Notes under the pieces: model-generated
Database searches by the model: none
The model's input: only the letters and a program-made list of their open reading frames with translations
Told to the model about the DNA's origin: nothing
Shown: one piece after another, positions 11,490-23,300 of the stretch
Layout: each line of letters begins with the position of its first letter
Position numbering within the stretch: position 1 is the first letter of the stretch
Source: Plicaturopsis crispa FD-325 SS-3
Lineage: Eukaryota > Basidiomycota > Agaricomycetes > Amylocorticiales > Amylocorticiaceae
Assembly: GCA_000827205.1 (NCBI GenBank)
Contig: KN832555.1
Span: forward strand, 1,104,893 to 1,168,892
Direction of reading: 5' to 3'
DNA: 64,000 nt
Position numbers and translations under genes: made by a program

Positions 11490-12960
11490 ATGCCTGCAAC
11501 GCGTAGCTCGCGTCGGCGCAGTGAAGGCGCGGGCGCGTTGCTCAGTGAACTTCTCGGTGTGGCAGAACCATCACATGCGGATGGCACTCTGCCTGCCGCA
11601 CGCCGGTCCACTGGCAGGAAATCCACTACTAGTACAGCTGGTGGTTGGGATGGTTCAGTGGTGATAAATGGGACCAAGATCCAGACGACCAAGGTATTTG
11701 ATACTTTCTGGTGGTTTGCCGCTGAAAGGCATCGGGTGAACATACACCGCCAAAAAGGGTTGCCTGAGGACGAGTGAGTGGGGTCTACTTACTTCTTGAT
11801 GTTCCCAGCCTCTGAGCATGGTCCATTTTACCCATAGGTGGACGGACGACACCATTCTGAAGAAATATCACTTCTGTGGGTGTCCTGTGAAGACAGTGGT
11901 CCTACGGTGTACTGACCTGGTTGGCACAGGCAATCCGTTCCGCGTTGCTGACCGAGTCAGTCAATACATCATCAGCGATGTGGTTGAAAAGGGTTCCCAG
12001 GATCCCGACGAGATCGTTTTCCGCGTAACGCTTTTCAATATGTTCACCAAAATTGACACATGGGAACTCCTCGAAGAGGAGCTTGGGCCGCTCACCTGGG
12101 CGTCCTTCGACCGGAACCAGTACGGACGCGTCCTTCGTCGGGCCAAAGACAGTGGCATCAGCCTCTATACCGGCGCGTTCCAGAAGCCAGGACCCAAGCT
12201 CGGGAACCACGACACTTTCATGGACCATCTCGAGCTCCTCCAGATGCTCATGGAGCACGACCTCCGCGGTATATGCCAGCGCGCAGCGTACATCGTCGAC
12301 GTCTTCGAATTCCTCATGTCCTGGCCGAGCTTGGCCGACTTCACAGCCTACCAGCTCCTAATCAACCTCTCCTACACCCCCGTGCTCAACTTCTGCGAGT
12401 CCGACTTCGTCGTCCTCGGCCTCGGCGCCATCTCCGGCCTCAAGAAGTGCTTCCGCGTGTCTGACGGGACGCACGGCGTCGAGATCGTGCAGTGGATGCA
12501 GCGCACGCAGCACGAGCACTTCGCGCGCCTCGGGCTCGCGCTCCCCGAGCTCGGGCCCGAGCGTCGCGTGATGCAGCTCGTGGACTTTGAGCACACGCTG
12601 TGCGAGGTGGACAAGTACGCGCGCGTCAAGCACCGCGATGTGCACGGCGCGCGCTCGCAGCTCAAGAAGTGCTACACGCCCTCTTCGAAGCCGTACCCGC
12701 GGGAACTTCGCCTGCCGCGGGCGTGGTCGCACCCCGCCCGGCAGCGTCCTCGGGTCAGGCCCACGCCGGTTCAGAAGGTCGAGAAACGATACATTATCAG
12801 CAGGCTTGTGGATGAGCGGCAGGTCGATGGGAAAACCGAGTACCAGGTGTACTGGTTGGGCTATCCGCCATCGGACGCGACATGGGAGCCGGAGTGGTCA
12901 CTACTCGAGGATGCGCCGTCTGCCCTGGAGGAGTATCGCAAGTCCAAGCGTAAGCGCTAG
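11490..12960 (+). CDS. 5-hmdU DNA kinase helical-domain protein fused to a C-terminal chromodomain
   Basis: Exons 11490-11773, 11838-11875 and 11930-12960 give 450 residues. From about residue 70 to 335 the sequence follows the helical domain that I recall as named for 5-hydroxymethyl-dU DNA kinases: FWWFAAERHRVNIHRQ, LKKYHFCNPFRVADRVSQYI, EIVFRVTLFNMFTKIDTWEL, GISLYTGAFQKPGPKLG, then FTAYQLLINLSYTP and HEHFARLGLALPELGPERR. No kinase P-loop (GxxxxGK) is seen, so catalysis is doubtful. The last 59 residues are a chromodomain: KRYIISRLVDERQVDGKTEY, then QVYWLGYPPSDATWEPEW, with Tyr, Trp and Tyr at the three aromatic-cage positions that bind methyl-lysine. A basic linker (RQRPRVRPTPVQKVEKR) joins them. 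The intron 11876-11929 splits Cys of HFC|NPF. A nuclear chromatin role is inferred. The chromodomain resembles those on chromovirus integrases, a possible source. Confidence 0.85.
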
Positions 12961-13337
12961 TAGAGCCTTCTTACTTTACTTACCAATACTACGGAATTTA
13001 TCTGTAATATATCATAACAGCTTCATGTACTTAGCAGCTTGGACGCGCATTTTGTTCATAATCACCCTGGAGTATCATGGATCATATGTTGTTGCTCGCT
13101 CGACCATAATGGCAGTAAGGGTCTACAGCTGGTGATGCACACTCTGGCATTGAACACGGTCCAAAATGACATCCGGAATAAAAACTATCGCATAGGAAAA
13201 TGTATGATCATGAGCATCGTGAAGAAGTGAAGGAGAGTTGTATATTACTGTTGAACATTCAGAAGGACGGGAGGAGCAAGATATTGTATTGAAAGGGGAA
13301 TATAGGTCCGTCCTAGCGACGACGTGCTAACCACAGC
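12961..13337. other. Convergent 3' intergenic region
   Basis: AT-rich sequence between convergent stop codons; only UTRs are expected and nothing else is seen. Confidence 0.4.
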
Positions 13338-14327
<990 letters not shown>

Positions 14328-14524
14328 GTCTGATAGCCTATGGCGATATGTGCAAGCTAGAGGATGGTGGCGAAGGAAGTCCTAGCAGTGGTCGCAGTGA
14401 CTTGCGACGCCGCCGAGGCGTCAAACGGTTGCGCGTGATCGGAGTTCATTTCGAGCGCCGTCTGAAACCGCGCTGTGCCGCCGAGCTCGCCTGTGACCCA
14501 AAGTGTTCACATTGGATTGGCGCA
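14328..14524. promoter_or_regulatory. Shared divergent promoter of YPT7 and ATG16
   Basis: The 197 bp between two start codons on opposite strands must hold both promoters and both leaders. Both genes act in autophagy, so co-regulation is plausible. No clear TATA element or known factor site stands out. Confidence 0.55.
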
Positions 14525-15531
14525 ATGGCCGAGCCTTCATGGCAGGAGCTCCTCCGCACACGCTTATCGGAAAGAAATGCGAGGGAGGGTGCGTTCGCGC
14601 CATTTATCGAGCAATGTAAGCCATGTCTATTATCTATCGCGAAATGCGCTGACTTCCGTTGGGACGATCGTTTCTGAAGACCGACGGCTGGCGCAGGAGA
14701 CAAAACTATTGAAGGAGCGTAATGCATCGCTGTTGGGAGCAGTGGGGTCAGTGCGGGCCAATCCTAGTAGCTCGACAGTTTATGTCCCGGGGAGCACAGA
14801 AGAGTGCGTACAGTTATTCGGATCGTATCTTCGTTAATATTGCTCACCGTGTTCGCTTCATCTAGCAATCCTGTGCGTCAAGCATACCTGGCATCACTAG
14901 AGTCCCAAATATCGGCACTAAGGGATGAACGAGCGGCGATGTACAAAGCGAAGGACCAGAATACGCAACGATTGCTGTCTATGACACAAACACTGTTGGA
15001 GAAGGAGGAGCAATCACGGACGGACTCGGACAGTCTCAGAAAGACACGAGACGAGGTCGCGTCGTTACGTCGGAAAGTGGAACAGCATAATGAGTTGATG
15101 GCAGAGAAGGACCGCACGGCACAGGTGAGTTTGCATATCACCTGTGTCATTGTACAATTTACCCACATTACCTCTAGATCCTACACGACGAGATCTCGAC
15201 GCTGCAGCTTGAGCTGGGTCAGATCGAGGAGCGAAATCAGACCCTGACGAAGGACAACGCGAAACTCCTCCAACGATGGCTCGATGCGAAGCAAGCCGAC
15301 GCCAACAAGATGAACGAGGCAAACGAGTTCTACGAGACCATGCGATCGCGACATCAAAATGTTCTTAGCTGGCGGGATGGGTCCGAAAACGGCAACGGTC
15401 ACAGCACCGCAGACAGTGCAGTGAGCTCGGTGTCGGGAAAAGGGGAGGGGAAGCCGGAGGGAGCGAAAGCGGCGAAGGATGGGACGCCATCTCAACAGGA
15501 GAAGGGCGTGGATCTGACGCCGAATGGTTAA
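14525..15531 (+). CDS. ATG16: Autophagy protein Atg16
   Basis: Scaffold that dimerises and holds the Atg12-Atg5 conjugate on the phagophore, directing lipidation of Atg8. Four exons (14525-14615, 14680-14803, 14866-15124, 15178-15531) give 275 residues. The N-terminal Atg5-binding helix is recognisable: MAEPSWQELLRTRLSERNAR then EGAFAPFIEQ, with the W..LL..RL..RN spacing of the family. Residues about 70-210 are a heptad-like coiled coil (YLASLESQISALRDERAAMY, LRKTRDEVASLRRKVEQHNE, ILHDEISTLQLELGQIEERN). A family-typical NAKLLQRWLDAKQADANKMN segment follows, then a disordered Gly/Ser/Lys tail. No WD40 repeats are present, as usual for fungal Atg16. Confidence 0.9.
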
Positions 15532-16389
15532 TGGTGGACGAAGATTAGAGCCCTCTAATGTTCATCGCTTTTCGGCTTCCCACATACCCTAGTCGTCTCT
15601 TTCGATATCCAGCTCTCCTTTTTCTTTTTATATCTATGGGTCAGTACGGCGTTAGGTCCTAATCTGCATGTAATGGGTTGCTGCACCTATAAAACTGTAA
15701 TTTTTTATTCAACTATGTGTGTATAGCCGATAACCAATAGGGACCACCTCCGAAGCAAAGATCTTGAAGCTTGAAGAGGATTCGGTGAGAAAGACTGCGG
15801 TGCTATCGTGTTCCGCTGTCCTCAGTACTGCTAAGCGATATGGTCCAAAAAACTGCGTGTACGCGCGATGACTTCTTTCATCGCAGTAGTGATGGCGCAG
15901 CGCTAGGAACCACTACTGCATGCAATCTCCCGCTGCGCCCGCAGACGTGATTAATCATTTAGATATCGATGACCGAAGCAAGAGGAACGGCTGCGCACTT
16001 CCACACCGCTCGCGATGTCGGGGGCGTCCAAAAAAGGAAGGCGTAGTCGTCGTGGCTGAACTTCGACTTTATGACAGCGGACAGCAGCCGCGGATCGCAC
16101 AACGCCATTGTTGTAGTCGCTAGTGGTCTCCTAATGCTTAGTACGCATCATCAAGGCCACGGGAAAATACTAGGAGCTGCAGGTAATCACCTATTTACAC
16201 GCCACGGTCGCGCGTCAATCAGAGCTGTAATCCATAGCGGCTTGGGTTGTATTATCCGCGACATTGAGCGGGTAATGCTGAAGTGATATCTGGGACGGTG
16301 AATCCGATAAACCTGTTCTTACGGGTGACACAGTGGTTGCAACACATTCGTACGCCGGGCATACATAAGCTCAATTTGTGGCGTTGCTC
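15532..16389. other. Intergenic downstream of ATG16
   Basis: No gene recognised. The first 200 bp, T-rich, are probably ATG16 3' UTR. The remainder may hold the 3' end of the candidate gene to the right, but I could not identify its stop. Confidence 0.35.
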
Positions 16390-17903
16390 TTCAATTTATC
16401 AGTAGAGGATGCAGTGTTCCCCATGACGATTTCGATGCGATAGAGACAGCATGATGCCTAGGCCTCAGCGGTGAATACAGCCTGTAATCTGAATTAGGTG
16501 AAACAAGAAGTACTTGTAGCCAACGTGAGCTGACTTGGGTCATGCCTCGATATGCACGTCTCACAGATCCAACGACTCCCAGACGACGCCCGGCATCCAT
16601 GATCCATTGTCGAGTCATAGGATATTCAATGTTGATGATGTATGCACCGCCATTGAGCGGATATATGTGTACCTCTTGAATACAGTCGGTCATCGTGCAT
16701 TGCTAAAGCATAATTCCACGCACGTCCGAATCGAAACGGCACTGAACGGAGAGACACCAGCCGTGACGCCGTCAAGCCGAGCGGAGGATATGCGGCACTC
16801 ACAGGGAGGTGGGTACAGGGTTCGTCGTAAACGAAGTCATTGCCGCGACGTATCGATTCGGACGAGCTACAAATTATGTTTCGAAACGGGTCCGATCGGG
16901 ACGCCGTTACTAGCTGTATTTATCATGACTTTGTGAGGGGTCTCAGTGTACTGTATACTAGGGCTAGGGTACTCACTGGTGCCTGATACTCGATACGGGG
17001 CCGTCCGTTGCTCCCTAGACTGGATGCATGATTTGCAGGGAGAATAAGTGTGTAGCGGGGAACTCGAGGGAGCTTTTTGCCGGCGAGTGTCATCACGCGT
17101 GCAATTGTTATTTTTGCCTGGGCCACTTACGGGTGCTGGAAGGGGTGAGGCAGAGTTTGCGTTTGGTATATCCAAAGCTCCACTTATGCACCCAGGTAAT
17201 GAAGGGTTCATCTTGTTTCACCCTGTCCTCGTACTAGGTGTGCACCCAGAGACCGTCGGACGGCTCATGGAGGTGATGCATCTGGCCCATATATGGCGTG
17301 CTGTGATTTCCTCGAGCTGTGGACCGTGTGGACGAATATGATGACTCACCTACCGGAAGCATCATGCCACCAACCAGCGGCGTCTTGGGCATTCCCCGGA
17401 GGGTTGGATGATTTCATGATGATGCTGACCGATAAGACCGGCAACGCAATGTCAATAGGTTGTGGTGGTGGTGAATAATGCAAAGGGTCTACAAGTCAAA
17501 TTGTTCCTGTCACTGTGCGGACAAACGCTGGGATACACAAGGTCCACGCCGGTTGGGAGCCTGTGGAAGATGGAGGATCCGTATCCTCATGCCGGGGGCA
17601 TGGCCTAGATGATTCACTCAGCATGCACAGAGCGTGCTACTCACCACCGGGGAAGCTTGGACGCGAACTGAACGGTGGAGGCTTTTCACACCCGCAGGCA
17701 CAACCGAGCATGCTGTTTTCCGCGGGCGCACGCGAGGCGCAGCACAGCGCATGTTGACCACGAAGCAGACCAGGTTGAACGGACGGGGACTCGAGAGGCT
17801 GGTGAACGGATCTGAGCTGATGTCCGACGGATTTCCGTTGGAACTTGGCACCCGGAGGTGAGAGGGTGAGTGAGGACGTGATAAATGTGCTCAAATTAGC
17901 CAC
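16390..17903 (-). CDS. Candidate multi-exon gene of unknown function (model incomplete)
   Basis: The minus strand carries a series of consensus donors (GTGAGT or GTAAGT at about 17644, 17346, 17130, 16976 and 16801), each preceded by short protein-like open stretches. Readable segments in order include DISSDPFTSLSSPRPFNLVC, FASKLPRW joined to PCPRHEDTDPPSSTGSQPAW, HPTLRGMPKTPLVGGMMLPV, YTLILPANHASSLGSNGRPR, SRSDPFRNIICSSSESIRRG leading into NDFVYDEPCTHLP, and VHIYPLNGGAYIINIEYP. Several junctions are phase-compatible (for example ..EYQAP to LVTASRSDPF), but others are not settled, and no complete frame was built. I do not recognise the family. It could be an intact intron-rich gene or a decayed one; expression data would decide. 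Confidence 0.35.
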
Positions 17904-18390
17904 GCAAGAATTGATTCCTTATCAGACAGCAGGGACAGGGTCCATAGCATGAGGCGTCTCGGTCTCGCCGTTATGCGAAGACCCCTACAAATACACCCTG
18001 GGCGCTGCACAGCCCTAGGGCCGAAGAACACGAAGAGAGATGTGACCACGTACGCGTATACTGTCGCATTAGGAGGTCAACGTGTCTATCCATGAAACGA
18101 TGCCTGGTATAGGCAAGGCTATCGATATACATTGCGACAGTCGGACTACATTTCGCCTTAAGAGGACAGTGACTTGACAGGATGAAATGCGAACGAACAT
18201 GAAATGAACAAAGAATATTTCGGCAAAGGGTATGCCGCCGCTGACGTAAGCGAAATGCGCAGCAGGAGTCGAGTGAACGCTCGCCTCCGCTTTCAAGTTC
18301 AAAATTGCCCCTCTGACTTTGTTCTGACTCTTGTCTTTCTACTCTCATCATCCCCCTTATATACACCCCGTCCGCCGCAGCGCTCACAAG
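17904..18390. other. Promoter region of the zinc-finger gene
   Basis: About 490 bp with no coding signal. TTATATACA at 18357-18365 looks like a TATA box but lies only 26 bp before the ATG, which would leave almost no leader, so it is probably not the functional one. Confidence 0.35.
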
Positions 18391-19538
18391 ATGAATGATC
18401 CTTTCGCAGCACCGTTTCCGGCTGTATACCCATACGCAGACGACCCCACAAAGTCGCTCCTACCGCAGGTGCAGCAGCAACAAGAGCAGGAGAATCTGGA
18501 CTTTCTTTCATTTAACTCGACAGACATCACCCTTCCTGACCCGGAGCTGTTCGAGTCTGAACTTGACTTGAGCCTCGCGGGCTTCGACGACACCCAGCTG
18601 CAGCTCTTCGAATTCGACACGAACGAAGCCTTCAATTACTACAGAACAGACACACCCACGCGTGGCCCCCCATCGGCCATAACAGCCTCGTCGGAGTCTA
18701 CGCACGACTCTGTGTCCTCTCGTTCCGAGTCCTATTACAACTTCCCCAACTCTTACGACGATACGCACACGAATTACAGCTTCCCTATCGAGCTCGAGAT
18801 GGACTTTCAGCGTATCCACGTCGACCCCTCCAGCATAAGGGACTACTCCGCGACGGCACAGGCTAACAACGCCGGCACAATTGACCCCGCGTCGTTCGCC
18901 GCAATATCGCCTGTGCCCGCACGTAGCCCCGTAGTCTCCCGTGCTGCGGCCTCGTACGAGCGCCGCGGTACCTACTCCGACTACGGCCCCAGCACTCGTG
19001 CGAGCGGCAACAATGCGACCCCGGACTACTACTCGCAGTTCGGTGGCGCTCTTGTGCAGCCCTCGGATTCACCTTCGAGCGTCACCTCGCAGCTGCCGGC
19101 CGTGCCTACGGTCCCCTCTGCGCGCCGCACGCATGAATCAGAGGATTCGCTGAGAGGGGACTCGAAAAAGAGGTATAAATGTGACCACTGTCCCCGAGGT
19201 AAATTTCCTTTCTTTTTAGTTTCCCGTATTATATACTGATGCTGTTTGCAGCCTTCGCCCGAGCTTACAATCTGAAGACGCATTTGGCGACGCACGACCC
19301 GCACCGCCCAAAGCCCCACGTCTGCCCGCATCGCTCGTGTGGACGCTCCTTCAGCAGGAAGCACGATCTCGGGCGGCATCTGGTGAGCATCCACCAGGAT
19401 GACTCCGTCACGTCGTCCCATAACTCGAACGCCTCGACGCGCTCAATCGGTGTTGCGAGTGCCACCCGTGGGTGGTGCGAGACATGCGGCAAGGGCTGGG
19501 TCGGTGCCAACCGTGACTGCACTTGCGCTGTCAAGTAA
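18391..19538 (+). CDS. C2H2 zinc-finger transcription factor
   Basis: Exons 18391-19198 and 19252-19538 give 364 residues. The first 240 are acidic, Ser/Tyr/Gln-rich and aromatic, typical of an activation region (QVQQQQEQENLDFLSF, ELDLSLAGFDDTQLQLFEFD). Two adjacent C2H2 fingers follow. Finger 1 is C-x2-C-x12-H-x3-H (CDHCPRAFARAYNLKTHLAT plus the last His). Finger 2 is C-x4-C-x12-H-x4-H (CPHRSCGRSFSRKHDLGRHL, then VSIH). The intron splits finger 1 after CPR. The tail GWCETCGKGWVGANRDCTC has four further cysteines that could bind a third zinc. Paired fingers with a C-x4-C second finger occur in several fungal regulators, including Crz1-like ones, but I cannot assign an orthologue. It presumably acts in the nucleus; targets are unknown. 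Confidence 0.85.
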
Positions 19539-20348
19539 TCCGGGACACGCACGTCTTTTTGAATGATTTATTTGCAGCGTATGTTATCCCACTATTTTTC
19601 ATCCGCCACTCGCTCATGTTCCTTCAGGCTGTCAAATTCAGCGCTGTAGGCCTGCCCGTGCAGTGATGGACGGTCGAACGATATATGTCCACCACCGTTT
19701 CGAACTCAACCATATGCTTTTCCGAACGCTCGTCCGTCGCGCACGCTCGCCGCTGCCGCCGACTGTGTTCCGTGTCGTACCGTCTAGTTATTGTGTAACT
19801 AGACCCAGTGACGAACGGGACCTCGGTATGCACACCCCTTACTACCGTTAATCCTTCTTTTATCCCTTACATCTTCTTTCGCCATGGCAAACGGTCTAGT
19901 GTTTCTTATTTATTCTTGCTTTTCTCTGCCTGTTGCTGTGCCATCATCTTTCCCTTGTTTCTTTTATCCGATACACAACGATGCTTGCAAACGTTTTGTG
20001 GGTTCGTCCCGTCGCGCAGGGTGTTCATACGTATTTATTTCGTCGCGCTCGTTGGGGGGTGTTGTATGGCTGCTCCGATCTCGTGTTACATGTCTGTTTT
20101 CACACACTTATTCTTGTTTTACACTCTCAAAAATACTGTCTGACTGGATGCTTCAATTTCGAAACTTTGAAGTTGCATGCTCATGCGAAAGAAATTCCCA
20201 TCGCGCTCGAGCATATGTACGGGATGCAGGTACAGGCTGAGACAGCTAGCGAGCGTTTGAAGATTCAAACAATCCTCCTGTGATAGATGTTGCACCGTAT
20301 AACTTAGCGGGTGTCCCGCGAGGTATATCAAACGTCCTGCGGCGTAGG
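19539..20348. other. Convergent intergenic region
   Basis: About 810 bp between the zinc-finger gene and the first ABC transporter stop. It is T-rich on the plus strand with no supported frame; it probably holds both 3' UTRs. Confidence 0.4.
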
Positions 20349-23300
20349 CTAGATACCCTTGCCGGCTGCCATCGCGTAGAGCGTGTCCTTGTCGCCGCTC
20401 TCGTCGACGAGCGAGCGCAGCATGCCCTTCTCGTTCTGCAACAGCGTCGCGGGGCTGTCATATTCGACCTATGAAAAACGCGTGCATTAGAAGGACGTGC
20501 AGTCGTCGGGAATGAGTGGGGACGTACAATACGGCCGGCGTCGAGGACCATCTGGTTTGCAGGACGAAGGTGAGTAACTAATCGACGGCGCATACAATAG
20601 GAAACTCACGATTTTATCGGCGTCCATGATGGTCTGCAGACGATGCGCCACGGTCAGCAGGGTGACGTCGCCTTTCAGCTCGTGCCTCAGCGACGACTGT
20701 ATGACAGAGTCCGTCTTGTAATCTATCGCAGATGTCGCTATTCGATGACAATGCATTAGTGGTGCGAAGATATAAAAAGAAATAAGCAGGGACCTTCATC
20801 TAGAATAAGGAGCTTGCTTCCCCGCACAATAGCTCTCGCAAGGGCAATGATCTGCCGCTGGCCGACGGACAGATTGCCGCCACCGCTAGCGATGGAGCTG
20901 TCCAGTGTGATACGGCCCCCTTCATCATTCTGTAGGGAGTGGAGGCCCGCGGCTCGCAAAGCGTCGTTCAGAGTCGCGTCATCATACTGTGAAAAAGGAT
21001 CCAAATTCTGGCGCAGGCTGCCGCTGAGAAGCTCAGGCTAATGAGCGCGACGCCGTTAGCATACGTGGAGTTGGCGGAAAAGTTCACGGGACAGCACTCA
21101 CAATTTGAGGGATGATCGTGATGTTTGAACGCAAGGCATCTAGGTTGATCGCACTCGTAGGAATTCCGTCATAGTACACAGAGCCCTCAGTGAAAATGCA
21201 GCGCAGAAGCGAGAGAGTAAGAGAACTCTTCCCACTTCCAGTGCGACCGACTTGTATTCACCGTCAGTGGACACCTTGCAGAGAAACATGACGGTACATA
21301 CCAACGCCAACACGCTCGCCTGACTTGATGTGGAAGGAGAGGTCGTGCAGTACTTCGGGGCCATCTGGTGAATATTTCGCGGATAGATGTTCCACACGGA
21401 TGTCGCCGCTAGCAGGCCAATACGCGGGCGGCGCCCCGCCCTCTGTCGGCTTTGGTTCCTGCTCGATCTTAATATAACCTTGAATGCGCTCGAGACTATC
21501 GCGTTGTGGGGCGGTTTAGTGGTGCCTCACCATAAGCGGGAGACAACCTCACCTATTGCCCTGAACCTCAAAGTTGTTCAAGATTCTCACCCACCCCAAG
21601 ATCATCGAACTGAATCCGATTGCCATGGTCAGTGAGAAACCTGTGTTAGAAGCCGATGCCGATTTAGGCCCATAGGCGAGATAGGCCGCAAGTGAGGCAG
21701 CGAATAAACCACCGAGGGCGTCGACCCGCACTGAGACCCAACGGTTAAGATTGAAGAGTACTCTTGCCGCACGAGAGTATCGGTCTATGCGGTACAGCGA
21801 CTCAATTTTAAATTTGGTCTGGGCACCATATGCGCGGATCGACGTGAGACCAGCGATGGCGGCCCCGAAGTGTCCTAAGACGGGGGCTTTGGCATTGGAC
21901 ATCTCGCGTTTGACCGATAATTGGGCTTTGATGTAGATCTGTCCGCACCTGAAGCGACATTAGAACAAGCTCAAACCTTCACCAGAATCGACCACTCTTA
22001 CCATCCACCAAGAGCAGCGATGAGAACACTCGGGATGAAAAATAGCGGCGTCAACCCCACCACAGCAAAGACCTTGATCAACAACGCTATAGTCTAAGAC
22101 AGCATGTGGTCAGTAATGTCGTCTGAAAGATTGTGAATTGGGATGTCTTGTACCATTGATAGCAAAGCCCCCAACTGCTGCGATATAGGACCGTCAACAG
22201 AACTAATGTCCTCGGTACAGCGAGCGATGATGCGGGAAACGGGTGTAACATCCAACCATCTAGAATGCCGTTGGTATGATGAAGTGGAAGGAGGAAAGGG
22301 TATGTCGTACCTCAATGTTGTTCCTAGTATAGACCCAATCAATTTACGATGTATATCCCTGGAAGCCCGGAGGGAACCATATATAAAGAGTGAATAGCTG
22401 GCAGAATAGAGGACGACCATTCCCAGTACGATTAGCACGAAAACGATTAAATAGCTATAACACCGTCGTCAGTCAAAGTGATCCAAGACAATCGTCCTTC
22501 CACTCACTATGCCACCGCTACATAGGCAGAGGGGTCGAGGTACTGCCTGGCCCAGTATCCCAACCACCAGACTTGCGCGGTGTTGGCGATCTCGGTAATA
22601 GCCAGTCCTCCGAGGACAGCGAGCCAGAATAAGTATGGGTGCTTTCCGCCTACTGCGCTCGTGTAAAGCTTGACTACCAACGTCGACTCGGTAAATAGCT
22701 ACCTTCAGCGTTTCAAAAGATAAAGGAAACTTACACGCGTCTACGCCAACATGGCCTTCCGCAACTTCCTCAGCGACCGTCAACTTTCCATCGGCTTCCT
22801 TTTTGGTCTCTTCAGGTCCTATTGGGTCAATCTCTAGTTCCGCCCCTTCAATTTCCGCTTCGTTCTTGGCGATTTCGAGGGAAAATGCGGTATCCTCAAC
22901 GAGCACATCGTTGACTGACCCATGGCTTACAATTTTACCATCATTTCCCAGGGAAAGAACAAACTGTGCAATAGGAGTGACCATTGCGACATTGTGCGTC
23001 TGGCGGCGGAGGATAATCAGTCTCGTACATACTCACAGTGAACAATCCACCTACCACTAGCAGAACGGTGCGTCCACGGATGAGATCGCCTTTGAAACAT
23101 TTCTCGACAATCCACTTGGATGTGTGGACGTCGAGCGCTGCTAGAACCTAACAGCAATTTTGAGCACGTTGATTTTTTTACGAGAGGTGACTGCCACAAA
23201 CATCGTCAAGAAGGATGATTTCGGCAGACGAGTAGACTGCGCGCGCGAGCGTAATGCGAGCCTTTTGGCCACCACTGGACGAGTGCTCGATCAGTATACG

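Noticed and set aside
12358-12732. Long antisense frame over the helical-domain gene
   Set aside because: Shadow of GC-rich third positions in the real plus-strand exon.
11490-12960. Chromodomain gene as a retroelement remnant
   Set aside because: No integrase, reverse transcriptase or terminal repeats are seen nearby; the rest of the protein is a host-type helical domain with normal introns.
18357-18365. TATA box of the zinc-finger gene
   Set aside because: Only 26 bp from the ATG, too close to be a working core promoter.
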